From Azadirachta indica (Eukaryota > Streptophyta > Magnoliopsida > Sapindales > Meliaceae), in NCBI GenBank assembly GCA_022749755.1, contig CM040453.1, forward strand, positions 9,384,102 through 9,448,101: a DNA stretch of 64,000 nt, written 5' to 3'. How positions within the stretch are numbered: the first letter of the stretch is position 1; each line of letters begins with the position of its first letter. The notes beneath the pieces are model-generated. The model was not told the DNA's origin and did not search any database. It saw only the letters and a list, made by a program, of their open reading frames with translations. Positions 53,179 through 64,000 of the stretch are shown one piece after another. Position numbers and translations under genes: made by a program.

Positions 53179-55298
53179 GTGATGAATAATTGTTTCGTTG
53201 TCATGAACAATTGTTTCGCCGCAAGGAAAAAATCTTCTGTCATAATGAATAATTGTTCAGTAAGCCGCATTGAAGACATTATCAGCCATGTTGATGATGT
53301 TTTCACGCTTAATGAAGAGATTTTGGATCGTTTGTCGAGATTTTCAGACGTAATAAATATTCTTCCGTCGTTAGGAAGAAATCTTTCGTCGTGATGAACA
53401 ATTGTTTCGTCGTCATGAACAATTGTTTCGCCGCAAGGAAAAAATCTTCTGTCATAATGAATAATTGTTCAGTAAGCCGCATTGAAGACATTATCAGCCA
53501 TGTTGATGATGTTTTCACGCTTAATGAAGAGATTTTGGATCGTTTGTCGAGATTTTCAGACGTAATAAATATTCTTCCGTCGCTACGAAGAAATCTTTCG
53601 TCGTGATGAATAATTGTTTCGTTGTCATGAACAATTGTTTCGCCGCAAGGAAAAAATCTTCTGTCATAATGAATAATTGTTCAGTAAGCCGCATTGAAGA
53701 CATTATCAGCCATGTTGATGATGTTTTCACGCTTAATGAAGAGATTTTGGATCGTTTGTCGAGATTTTCAGACGTAATAAATATTCTTCCGTCGTTAGGA
53801 AGAAATCTTTCGTCGTGATGAACAATTGTTTCGTTGTCATGAACAATTGTTTCGCCGCAAGGAAAAAATCTTCTGTCATAATGAATAATTGTTCAGTAAG
53901 CCGCATTGAAGACATTATCAGCCATGTTGATGATGTTTTCACGCTTAATGAAGAGATTTTGGATCGTTTGTCGAGATTTTCAGACGTAATAAATATTCTT
54001 CCGTCGTTAGGAAGAAATCTTTCGTCGTGATGAACAATTGTTTCGTCGTCATGAACAATTGTTTCGCCGCAAGGAAAAAATCTTCTGTCATAATGAATAA
54101 TTGTTCAGTAAGCCGCATTGAAGACATTATCAGCCATGTTGATGATGTTTTCACGCTTAATGAAGAGATTTTGGATCGTTTGTCGAGATTTTCAGACGTA
54201 ATAAATATTCTTCCGTCGTTAGGAAGAAATCTTTCGTCGTGATGAACAATTGTTTCGTCGTCATGAACAATTGTTTCGCCGCAAGGAAAAAATCTTCTGT
54301 CATAATGAATAATTGTTCAGTAAGCCGCATTGAAGACATTATCAGCCATGTTGATGATGTTTTCACGCTTAATGAAGAGATTTTGGATCGTTTGTCGAGA
54401 TTTTCAGACGTAATAAATATTCTTCCGTCGTTAGGAAGAAATCTTTCGTCGTGATGAATAATTGTTTCGTCGTCATGAACAATTGTTTCGCCGCAAGGAA
54501 AAAATCTTCTGTCATAATGAATAATTGTTCAGTAAGCCGCATTGAAGACATTATCAGCCATGTTGATGATGTTTTCACGCTTAATGAAGAGATTTTGGAT
54601 CGTTTGTCGAGATTTTCAGACGTAATAAATATTCTTCCGTCGTTAGGAAGAAATCTTTCGTCGTGATGAACAATTGTTTCGTCGTCATGAACAATTGTTT
54701 CGCCGCAAGGAAAAAATCTTCTGTCATAATGAATAATTGTTCAGTAAGCCGCATTGAAGACATTATCAGCCATGTTGATGATGTTTTCACGCTTAATGAA
54801 GAGATTTTGGATCGTTTGTCGAGATTTTCAGACGTAATAAATATTCTTCCGTCGTTACGAAGAAATCTTTCGTCGTGATGAACAATTGTTTCGTCGTCAT
54901 GAACAATTGTTTCGCCGCAAGGAAAAAATCTTCTGTCATAATGAATAATTGTTCAGTAAGCCGCATTGAAGACATTATCAGCCATGTTGATGATGTTTTC
55001 ACGCTTAATGAAGAGATTTTGGATCGTTTGTCGAGATTTTCAGACGTAATAAATATTCTTCCGTCGCTACGAAGAAATCTTTCGTCGTGATGAATAATTG
55101 TTTCGTTGTCATGAACAATTGTTTCGCCGCAAGGAAAAAATCTTCTGTCATAATGAATAATTGTTCAGTAAGCCGCATTGAAGACATTATCAGCCATGTT
55201 GATGATGTTTTCACGCTTAATGAAGAGATTTTGGATCGTTTGTCGAGATTTTCAGACGTAATAAATATTCTTCCGTCGTTAGGAAGAAATCTTTCGTC

Positions 55299-55489
55299 GT
55301 GATGAACAATTGTTTCGCCGCAAGGAAAAAATCTTCTGTCATAATGAATAATTGTTCAGTAAGCCGCATTGAAGACATTATCAGCCATGTTGATGATGTT
55401 TTCACGCTTAATGAAGAGATTTTGGATCGTTTGTCGAGATTTTCAGACGTAATAAATATTCTTCCGTCGTTAGGAAGAAATCTTTCGTC
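55299..55489 (+). repeat. 191-bp short monomer
   Basis: One sub-unit is lost. The downstream copy has AACAATTTTTTCGTCG (55497-55508), a G-to-T change that removes the CAATTG core in that sub-unit. Confidence 0.95.
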
Positions 55490-58453
55490 GTGATGAACAA
55501 TTTTTTCGTCGTCATGAACAATTGTTTCGCCGCAAGGAAAAAATCTTCTGTCATAATGAATAATTGTTCAGTAAGCCGCATTGAAGACATTATCAGCCAT
55601 GTTGATGATGTTTTCACGCTTAATGAAGAGATTTTGGATCGTTTGTCGAGATTTTCAGACGTAATAAATATTCTTCCGTCGTTACGAAGAAATCTTTCGT
55701 CGTGATGAACAATTGTTTCGTGTCATGAACAATTGTTTCGCCGCAAGGAAAAAATCTTCTGTCATAATGAATAATTGTTCAGTAAGCCGCATTGAAGACA
55801 TTATCAGCCATGTTGATGATGTTTTCACGCTTAATGAAGAGATTTTGGATCGTTTGTCGAGATTTTCAGACGTAATAAATATTCTTCCGTCGTTAGGAAG
55901 AAATCTTTCGTCGTGATGAACAATTGTTTCGTCGTCATGAACAATTGTTTCGCCGCAAGGAAAAAATCTTCTGTCATAATGAATAAATGTTCAGTAAGCC
56001 GCATTGAAGACATTATCAGCCATGTTGATGATGTTTTCACGCTTAATGAAGAGATTTTGGATCGTTTGTCGAGATTTTCAGACGTAATAAATATTCTTCC
56101 GTCGCTACGAAGAAATCTTTCGTCGTGATGAATAATTGTTTCGTTGTCATGAACAATTGTTTCGCCGCAAGGAAAAAATCTTCTGTCATAATGAATAATT
56201 GTTCAGTAAGCCGCATTGAAGACATTATCAGCCATGTTGATGATGTTTTCACGCTTAATGAAGAGATTTTGGATCGTTTGTCGAGATTTTCAGACGTAAT
56301 AAATATTCTTCCGTCGTTAGGAAGAAATCTTTCGTCGTGATGAACAATTGTTTCGTCGTCATGAACAATTGTTTCGCCGCAAGGAAAAAATCTTCTGTCA
56401 TAATGAATAATTGTTCAGTAAGCCGCATTGAAGACATTATCAGCCATGTTGATGATGTTTTCACGCTTAATGAAGAGATTTTGGATCGTTTGTCGAGATT
56501 TTCAGACGTAATAAATATTCTTCCGTCGTTAGGAAGAAATCTTTCGTCGTGATGAACAATTGTTTCGTCGTCATGAACAATTGTTTCGCCGCAAGGAAAA
56601 AATCTTCTGTCATAATGAATAATTGTTCAGTAAGCCGCATTGAAGACATTATCAGCCATGTTGATGATGTTTTCACGCTTAATGAAGAGATTTTGGATCG
56701 TTTGTCGAGATTTTCAGACGTAATAAATATTCTTCCGTCGCTACGAAGAAATCTTTCGTCGTGATGAACAATTGTTTCGTCGTCATGAACAATTGTTTCG
56801 CCGCAAGGAAAAAATCTTCTGTCATAATGAATAATTGTTCAGTAAGCCGCATTGAAGACATTATCAGCCATGTTGATGATGTTTTCACGCTTAATGAAGA
56901 GATTTTGGATCGTTTGTCGAGATTTTCAGACGTAATAAATATTCTTCCGTCGTTAGGAAGAAATCTTTCGTCGTGATGAACAATTGTTTCGTCGTCATGA
57001 ACAATTGTTTCGCCGCAAGGAAAAAATCTTCTGTCATAATGAATAATTGTTCAGTAAGCCGCATTGAAGACATTATCAGCCATGTTGATGATGTTTTCAC
57101 GCTTAATGAAGAGATTTTGGATCGTTTGTCGAGATTTTCAGACGTAATAAATATTCTTCCGTCGTTAGGAAGAAATCTTTCGTCGTGATGAACAATTGTT
57201 TCGTCGTCATGAACAATTGTTTCGCCGCAAGGAAAAAATCTTCTGTCATAATGAATAATTGTTCAGTAAGCCGCATTGAAGACATTATCAGCCATGTTGA
57301 TGATGTTTTCACGCTTAATGAAGAGATTTTGGATCGTTTGTCGAGATTTTCAGACGTAATAAATATTCTTCCGTCGTTAGGAAGAAATCTTTCGTCGTGA
57401 TGAACAATTGTTTCGTCGTGATGACAATTGTTTCGCCGCAAGGAAAAAATCTTCTGTCATAATGAATAATTGTTCAGTAAGCCGCATTGAAGACATTATC
57501 AGCCATGTTGATGATGTTTTCACGCTTAATGAAGAGATTTTGGATCGTTTGTCGAGATTTTCAGACGTAATAAATATTCTTCCGTCGTTAGAAGAAATCT
57601 TTCGTCGTGATGAACAATTGTTTCGTCGTCATGAACAATTGTTTCGCCGCAAGGAAAAAATCTTCTGTCATAATGAATAATTGTTCAGTAAGCCGCATTG
57701 AAGACATTATCAGCCATGTTGATGATGTTTTCACGCTTAATGAAGAGATTTTGGATCGTTTGTCGAGATTTTCAGACGTAATAAATATTCTTCCGTCGTT
57801 ACGAAGAAATCTTTCGTCGTGATGAATAATTGTTTCGTTGTCATGAACAATTGTTTCGCCGCAAGGAAAAAATCTTCTGTCATAATGAATAATTGTTCAG
57901 TAAGCCGCATTGAAGACATTATCAGCCATGTTGATGATGTTTTCACGCTTAATGAAGAGATTTTGGATCGTTTGTCGAGATTTTCAGACGTAATAAATAT
58001 TCTTCCGTCGTTAGAAGAAATCTTTCGTCGTGATGAACAATTGTTTCGTCGTCATGAACAATTGTTTCGCCGCAAGGAAAAAATCTTCTGTCATAATGAA
58101 TAATTGTTCAGTAAGCCGCATTGAAGACATTATCAGCCATGTTGATGATGTTTTCACGCTTAATGAAGAGATTTTGGATCGTTTGTCGAGATTTTCAGAC
58201 GTAATAAATATTCTTCCGTCGCTACGAAGAAATCTTTCGTCGTGATGAATAATTGTTTCGTTGTCATGAACAATTGTTTCGCCGCAAGGAAAAAATCTTC
58301 TGTCATAATGAATAATTGTTCAGTAAGCCGCATTGAAGACATTATCAGCCATGTTGATGATGTTTTCACGCTTAATGAAGAGATTTTGGATCGTTTGTCG
58401 AGATTTTCAGACGTAATAAATATTCTTCCGTCGTTAGGAAGAAATCTTTCGTC

Positions 58454-58835
58454 GTGATGAACAATTGTTTCGCCGCAAGGAAAAAATCTTCTGTCATAAT
58501 GAATAATTGTTCAGTAAGCCGCATTGAAGACATTATCAGCCATGTTGATGATGTTTTCACGCTTAATGAAGAGATTTTGGATCGTTTGTCGAGATTTTCA
58601 GACGTAATAAATATTCTTCCGTCGTTAGGAAGAAATCTTTCGTCGTGATGAACAATTGTTTCGCCGCAAGGAAAAAATCTTCTGTCATAATGAATAATTG
58701 TTCAGTAAGCCGCATTGAACACATTATCAGCCATGTTGATGATGTTTTCACGCTTAATGAAGAGATTTTGGATCGTTTGTCGAGATTTTCAGACGTAATA
58801 AATATTCTTCCGTCGCTACGAAGAAATCTTTCGTC
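58454..58835 (+). repeat. Two consecutive 191-bp short monomers
   Basis: Copies at 58454-58644 and 58645-58835 both lack the same 21-bp sub-unit, which implies duplication of a short monomer. The second copy has GAACACATTATC for GAAGACATTATC at 58718. Upstream context is CTACG/AATAATTG then TTAGG. Confidence 0.95.
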
Positions 58836-61800
58836 GTGATGAACAATTGTTTCGTTGTCATGAACAATTGTTTCGCCGCAAGGAAAAAATCTTCTGTCAT
58901 AATGAATAATTGTTCAGTAAGCCGCATTGAAGACATTATCAGCCATGTTGATGATGTTTTCACGCTTAATGAAGAGATTTTGGATCGTTTGTCGAGATTT
59001 TCAGACGTAATAAATATTCTTCCGTCGCTACGAAGAAATCTTTCGTCGTGATGAACAATTGTTTCGTCGTCATGAACAATTGTTTCGCCGCAAGGAAAAA
59101 ATCTTCTGTCATAATGAATAATTGTTCAGTAAGCCGCATTGAAGACATTATCAGCCATGTTGATGATGTTTTCACGCTTAATGAAGAGATTTTGGATCGT
59201 TTGTCGAGATTTTCAGACGTAATAAATATTCTTCCGTCGCTAGGAAGAAATCTTTCGTCGTGATGAACAATTGTTTCGTTGTCATGAACAATTGTTTCGC
59301 CGCAAGGAAAAAATCTTCTGTCATAATGAATAATTGTTCAGTAAGCCGCATTGAAGACATTATCAGCCATGTTGATGATGTTTTCACGCTTAATGAAGAG
59401 ATTTTGGATCGTTTGTCGAGATTTTCAGACGTAATAAATATTCTTCCGTCGTTAGGAAGAAATCTTTCGTCGTGATGAACAATTGTTTCGTCGTGATGAA
59501 CAATTGTTTCGCCGCAAGGAAAAAATCTTCTGTCATAATGAATAATTGTTCAGTAAGCCGCATTGAAGACATTATCAGCCATGTTGATGATGTTTTCACG
59601 CTTAATGAAGAGATTTTGGATCGTTTGTCGAGATTTTCAGACGTAATAAATATTCTTCCGTCGTTAGGAAGAAATCTTTCGTCGTGATGAACAATTGTTT
59701 CGTTGTCATGAACAATTGTTTCGCCGCAAGGAAAAAATCTTCTGTCATAATGAATAATTGTTCAGTAAGCCGCATTGAAGACATTATCAGCCATGTTGAT
59801 GATGTTTTCACGCTTAATGAAGAGATTTTGGATCGTTTGTCGAGATTTTCAGACGTAATAAATATTCTTCCGTCGTACGAAGAAATCTTTCGTCGTGATG
59901 AACAATTGTTTCGTCGTCATGAACAATTGTTTCGCCGCAAGGAAAAAATCTTCTGTCATAATGAATAATTGTTCAGTAAGCCGCATTGAAGACATTATCA
60001 GCCATGTTGATGATGTTTTCACGCTTAATGAAGAGATTTTGGATCGTTTGTCGAGATTTTCAGACGTAATAAATATTCTTCCGTCGTTACGAAGAAATCT
60101 TTCGTCGTGATGAACAATTGTTTCGTCGTCATGAACAATTGTTTCGCCGCAAGGAAAAAATCTTCTGTCATAATGAATAATTGTTCAGTAAGCCGCATTG
60201 AAGACATTATCAGCCATGTTGATGATGTTTTCACGCTTAATGAAGAGATTTTGGATCGTTTGTCGAGATTTTCAGACGTAATAAATATTCTTCCGTCGCT
60301 ACGAAGAAATCTTTCGTCGTGATGAATAATTGTTTCGTTGTCATGAACAATTGTTTCGCCGCAAGGAAAAAATCTTCTGTCATAATGAATAATTGTTCAG
60401 TAAGCCGCATTGAAGACATTATCAGCCATGTTGATGATGTTTTCACGCTTAATGAAGAGATTTTGGATCGTTTGTCGAGATTTTCAGACGTAATAAATAT
60501 TCTTCCGTCGTTAGGAAGAAATCTTTCGTCGTGATGAACAATTGTTTCGTCGTCATGAACAATTGTTTCGCCGCAAGGAAAAAATCTTCTGTCATAATGA
60601 ATAATTGTTCAGTAAGCCGCATTGAAGACATTATCAGCCATGTTGATGATGTTTTCACGCTTAATGAAGAGATTTTGGATCGTTTGTCGAGATTTTCAGA
60701 CGTAATAAATATTCTTCCGTCGCTACGAAGAAATCTTTCGTCGTGATGAATAATTGTTTCGTTGTCATGAACAATTGTTTCGCCGCAAGGAAAAAATCTT
60801 CTGTCATAATGAATAATTGTTCAGTAAGCCGCATTGAAGACATTATCAGCCATGTTGATGATGTTTTCACGCTTAATGAAGAGATTTTGGATCGTTTGTC
60901 GAGATTTTCAGACGTAATAAATATTCTTCCGTCGTTAGGAAGAAATCTTTCGTCGTGATGAACAATTGCTTCGTCGTGAAGAACAATTGTTTTGCCGCAA
61001 GGAAAAAATCTTCTGTCATAATGAATAATTGTTCAGTAAGCCGCATTGAAGACATTATCAGCCATGTTGATGATGTTTTCACGCTTAATGAAGAGATTTT
61101 GGATCGTTTGTCGAGATTTTCAGACGTAATAAATATTCTTCCGTCGTTAGGAAGAAATCTTTCGTCGTGATGAATAATTGTTTCGTTGTCATGAACAATT
61201 GTTTCGCCGCAAGGAAAAAATCTTCTGTCATAATGAATAATTGTTCAGTAAGCCGCATTGAAGACATTATCAGCCATGTTGATGATGTTTTCACGCTTAA
61301 TGAAGAGATTTTGGATCGTTTGTCGAGATTTTCAGACGTAATAAATATTCTTCCGTCGTTAGGAAGAAATCTTTCGTCGTGATGAACAATTGCTTCGTCG
61401 TGATGAACAATTGTTTCGCCGCAAGGAAAAAATCTTCTGTCATAATGAATAATTGTTCAGTAAGCCGCATTGAAGACATTATCAGCCATGTTGATGATGT
61501 TTTCACGCTTAATGAAGAGATTTTGGATCGTTTGTCGAGATTTTCAGACGTAATAAATATTCTTCGTCGTTAGGAAGAAATCTTTCGTCGTGATGAACAA
61601 TTGTTTCGTCGTCATGAACAATTGTTTCGCCGCAAGGAAAAAATCTTCTGTCATAATGAATAATTGTTCAGTAAGCCGCATTGAAGACATTATCAGCCAT
61701 GTTGATGATGTTTTCACGCTTAATGAAGAGATTTTGGATCGTTTGTCGAGATTTTCAGACGTAATAAATATTCTTCCGTCGTTACGAAGAAATCTTTCGT

Positions 61801-62649
61801 CGTGATGAACAATTGTTTCGTCGTCATGAACAATTGTTTCGCCGCAAGGAAAAAATCTTCTGTCATAATGAATAATTGTTCAGTAAGCCGCATTGAAGAC
61901 ATTATCAGCCATGTTGATGATGTTTTCACGCTTAATGAAGAGATTTTGGATCGTTTGTCGAGATTTTCAGACGTAATAAATATTCTTCCGTCGCTACGAA
62001 GAAATCTTTCGTCGTGATGAACAATTGTTTCGTCGTCATGAACAATTGTTTCGCCGCTAGGAAAAAATCTTCTGTCATAATGAATAATTGTTCAGTAAGC
62101 CGCATTGAAGACATTATCAGCCATGTTGATGATGTTTTCACGCTTAATGAAGAGATTTTGGATCGTTTGTCGAGATTTTCAGACGTAATAAATATTCTTC
62201 CGTCGTTAGGAAGAAATCTTTCGTCGTGATGAACAATTGTTTCGTCGTCATGAACAATTGTTTCGCCGCAAGGAAAAAATCTTCTGTCATAATGAATAAT
62301 TGTTCAGTAAGCCGCATTGAAGACATTATCAGCCATGTTGATGATGTTTTCACGCTTAATGAAGAGATTTTGGATCGTTTGTCGAGATTTTCAGACGTAA
62401 TAAATATTCTTCCGTCGCTACGAAGAAATCTTTCGTCGTGATGAACAATTGTTTCGTTGTCATGAACAATTGTTTCGCCGCAAGGAAAAAATCTTCTGTC
62501 ATAATGAATAATTGTTCAGTAAGCCGCATTGAAGACATTATCAGCCATGTTGATGATGTTTTCACGCTTAATGAAGAGATTTTGGATCGTTTGTCGAGAT
62601 TTTCAGACGTAATAAATATTCTTCCGTCGTTAGGAAGAAATCTTTCGTC

Positions 62650-63031
62650 GTGATGAACAATTGTTTCGCCGCAAGGAAAAAATCTTCTGTCATAATGAAT
62701 AATTGTTCAGTAAGCCGCATTGAAGACATTATCAGCCATGTTGATGATGTTTTCACGCTTAATGAAGAGATTTTGGATCGTTTGTCGAGATTTTCAGACG
62801 TAATAAATATTCTTCCGTCGTTAGGAAGAAATCTTTCGTCGTGATGAACAATTGTTTCGCCGCAAGGAAAAAATCTTCTGTCATAATGAATAAATGTTCA
62901 ATAAGCCGCATTGAAGACATTATCAGCCATGTTGATGATGTTTTCACGCTTAATGAAGAGATTTTGGATTGTTTGTCGAGATTTTCAGACGTAATAAATA
63001 TTCTTCCGTCGTGACGAAGAAATCTTTCGTC
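62650..63031 (+). repeat. Second pair of consecutive 191-bp short monomers
   Basis: Copies at 62650-62840 and 62841-63031 repeat the arrangement seen at 58454, 4,196 bp earlier. The second copy carries AATAAATGTTCAATAAG, GGATTGTTTG and GTCGTGACGAAG, then CGGGATGAAC at the next junction. Confidence 0.95.
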
Positions 63032-64000
63032 GGGATGAACAATTGTTTCGTCGTCATGAACAATTGTTTCGCCGCAAGGAAAAAATCTTCTGTCATTATG
63101 AATAATTGTTCAGTAAGCTGCATTGAAGACATTATCAGCCATGTTGATGATGTTTTCACGCTTAATGAAGAGATTTTGGATCGTTTGTCGAGATTTTCAG
63201 ACGTAATAAATATTCTTCCGTCGTTAGGAAGAAATCTTTCGTCGTGATGAACAATTGTTTCGTGTCATGAACAATTGTTTCGCCGCAAGGAAAAAATCTT
63301 CTGTCATAATGAATAATTGTTCAGTAAGCCGCATTGAAGACATTATCAGCCATGTTGATGATGTTTTCACGCTTAATGAAGAGATTTTGGATCGTTTGTC
63401 GAGATTTTCAGACGTAATAAATATTCTTCCGTCGCTACGAAGAAATCTTTCGTCGTGATGAACAATTGTTTCGTTGTCATGAACAATTGTTTCGCCGCAA
63501 GGAAAAAATCTTCTGTCATAATGAATAATTGTTCAGTAAGCCGCATTGAAGACATTATCAGCCATGTTGATGATGTTTTCACGCTTAATGAAGAGATTTT
63601 GGATCGTTTGTCGAGATTTTCAGACGTAATAAATATTCTTCCGTCGTTAGGAAGAAATCTTTCGTCGTGATGAACAATTGTTTCGTCGTCATGAACAATT
63701 GTTTCGCCGCAAGGAAAAAATCTTCTGTCATAATGAATAATTGTTCAGTAAGCCGCATTGAAGACATTATCAGCCATGTTGATGATGTTTTCACGCTTAA
63801 TGAAGAGATTTTGGATCGTTTGTCGAGATTTTCAGACGTAATAAATATTCTTCCGTCGTTACGAAGAAATCTTTCGTCGTGATGAACAATTGTTTCGTTG
63901 TCATGAACAATTGTTTCGCCGCAAGGAAAAAATCTTCTGTCATAATGAATAATTGTTCAGTAAGCCGCATTGAAGACATTATCAGCCATGTTGATGATGT

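Larger units (their letters stand above)
1..64000 (+). repeat. 212-bp satellite DNA tandem array (whole window)
   Basis: The same unit recurs from the first to the last base, without spacers and in one orientation. Anchors such as GAAGACATTATCAGCC recur every 212 bases through almost all of 31.1-64 kb (for example 31131, 31343, 31555). The array starts and ends inside a monomer, so both true edges lie outside the window. About 300 copies are present. A hand count of one clean monomer gives 77 G+C of 212 (about 36%) and 13 CpG. Copies differ mainly at a few diagnostic sites: TTAGG, TTACG or CTACG before AAGAAATC; AACAATTG, AATAATTG or AACAACTG; TCGTCGTCATG, TCGTTGTCATG or TCGTCGTGATG. Long homogeneous one-orientation arrays are typical of eukaryotic satellites kept similar by unequal exchange. 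Chromosomal location, function and species cannot be read from the sequence. Confidence 0.99.
31131..64000 (+). repeat. Highly homogeneous right segment of the array
   Basis: About 155 monomers follow with an almost invariant 212-bp step. Differences are limited to three junction types (TTAGG most common, then CTACG and TTACG), the paired AAT/AAC and TTG/TCG sites that follow them, occasional GCTTCGTCGTGATG, and eleven monomers shortened by exactly 21 bp. Isolated events include a one-base loss at the junction (36106, 45155, 57590, 58013, 59876), a 5-bp loss at 41446 and a 13-bp gain near 48975. Such uniformity means either recent amplification or efficient homogenisation; alternatively, assembly may have smoothed or collapsed near-identical copies. 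Confidence 0.9.

Noticed and set aside
1..64000. Protein-coding genes among the many 60-140 codon ORFs
   Set aside because: All are translations of the same monomer in different frames. Both strands are equally open, the 212-bp period breaks the frame at each copy, and no copy has distinct flanking signals.
1..64000. CRISPR array
   Set aside because: There are no unique spacers between the repeats. The whole 212-bp unit, including what would be the spacer, is repeated.
1..64000. Bacterial or phage origin
   Set aside because: Sixty-four kilobases of one short tandem unit without any gene is not known for bacterial or phage genomes; a eukaryotic satellite is the simplest reading.

Overview
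The whole 64 kb window is one uninterrupted head-to-tail tandem array: a satellite DNA with a 212-bp monomer, about 300 copies, all in the same orientation. The array runs off both ends of the window. I see no single-copy DNA, no recognisable gene, no RNA gene and no mobile element. An array of this size and uniformity points to a eukaryotic chromosome, for example centromeric, pericentromeric or other heterochromatin, but nothing here identifies the species. A hand count on one clean monomer (31446-31657) gives about 36% GC and 13 CpG against about 7 expected, so CpG is not depleted. That argues against a long-term, heavily CpG-methylated genome such as a vertebrate.

The monomer has a finer structure. 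It consists of ten sub-units of about 21 bp (eight of exactly 21, one of 25, one of 19), most beginning GAA or GAT followed by an A/T-rich core such as CAATTG, AATCTT or GATTTT. Read from GAA, the sub-units give heptads such as EEIFRRD, EQLFRRH, EQLFRRK, EKIFCHN and, in another frame, EDIISHV, DDVFTLN, EEILDRL. The unit therefore probably grew from a 21-bp repeat. Short 191-bp monomers are exactly one sub-unit shorter. Because 212 is not a multiple of 3, the frame changes with every copy, so the many 60-140 codon ORFs on both strands are by-products of the repeat and are not called as genes.

Layout. (1) 1 to about 9.3 kb: repeats with frequent small indels, mostly homopolymer length changes. 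(2) About 9.3-25.6 kb: cleaner repeats, rich in diagnostic substitution variants (AAGTATTC, ACTTTATC with CATGCTG, AACAACTG, GCCTCAAGG). (3) About 25.6-31.13 kb: progressively corrupted repeats, dominated by insertions. Monomer spacing swells to 216-255 bp and G-runs appear, then the sequence returns abruptly to perfect repeats; this looks like unpolished long-read sequence. (4) 31.13-64 kb: very homogeneous repeats with local higher-order patterns (a three-monomer, 636-bp period at 37.9-39.6 kb) and all eleven 191-bp monomers.

There is no set of cooperating genes to describe. The interest lies in how the satellite is built, how its variants are organised into higher-order blocks, and how much of the middle segment is real.
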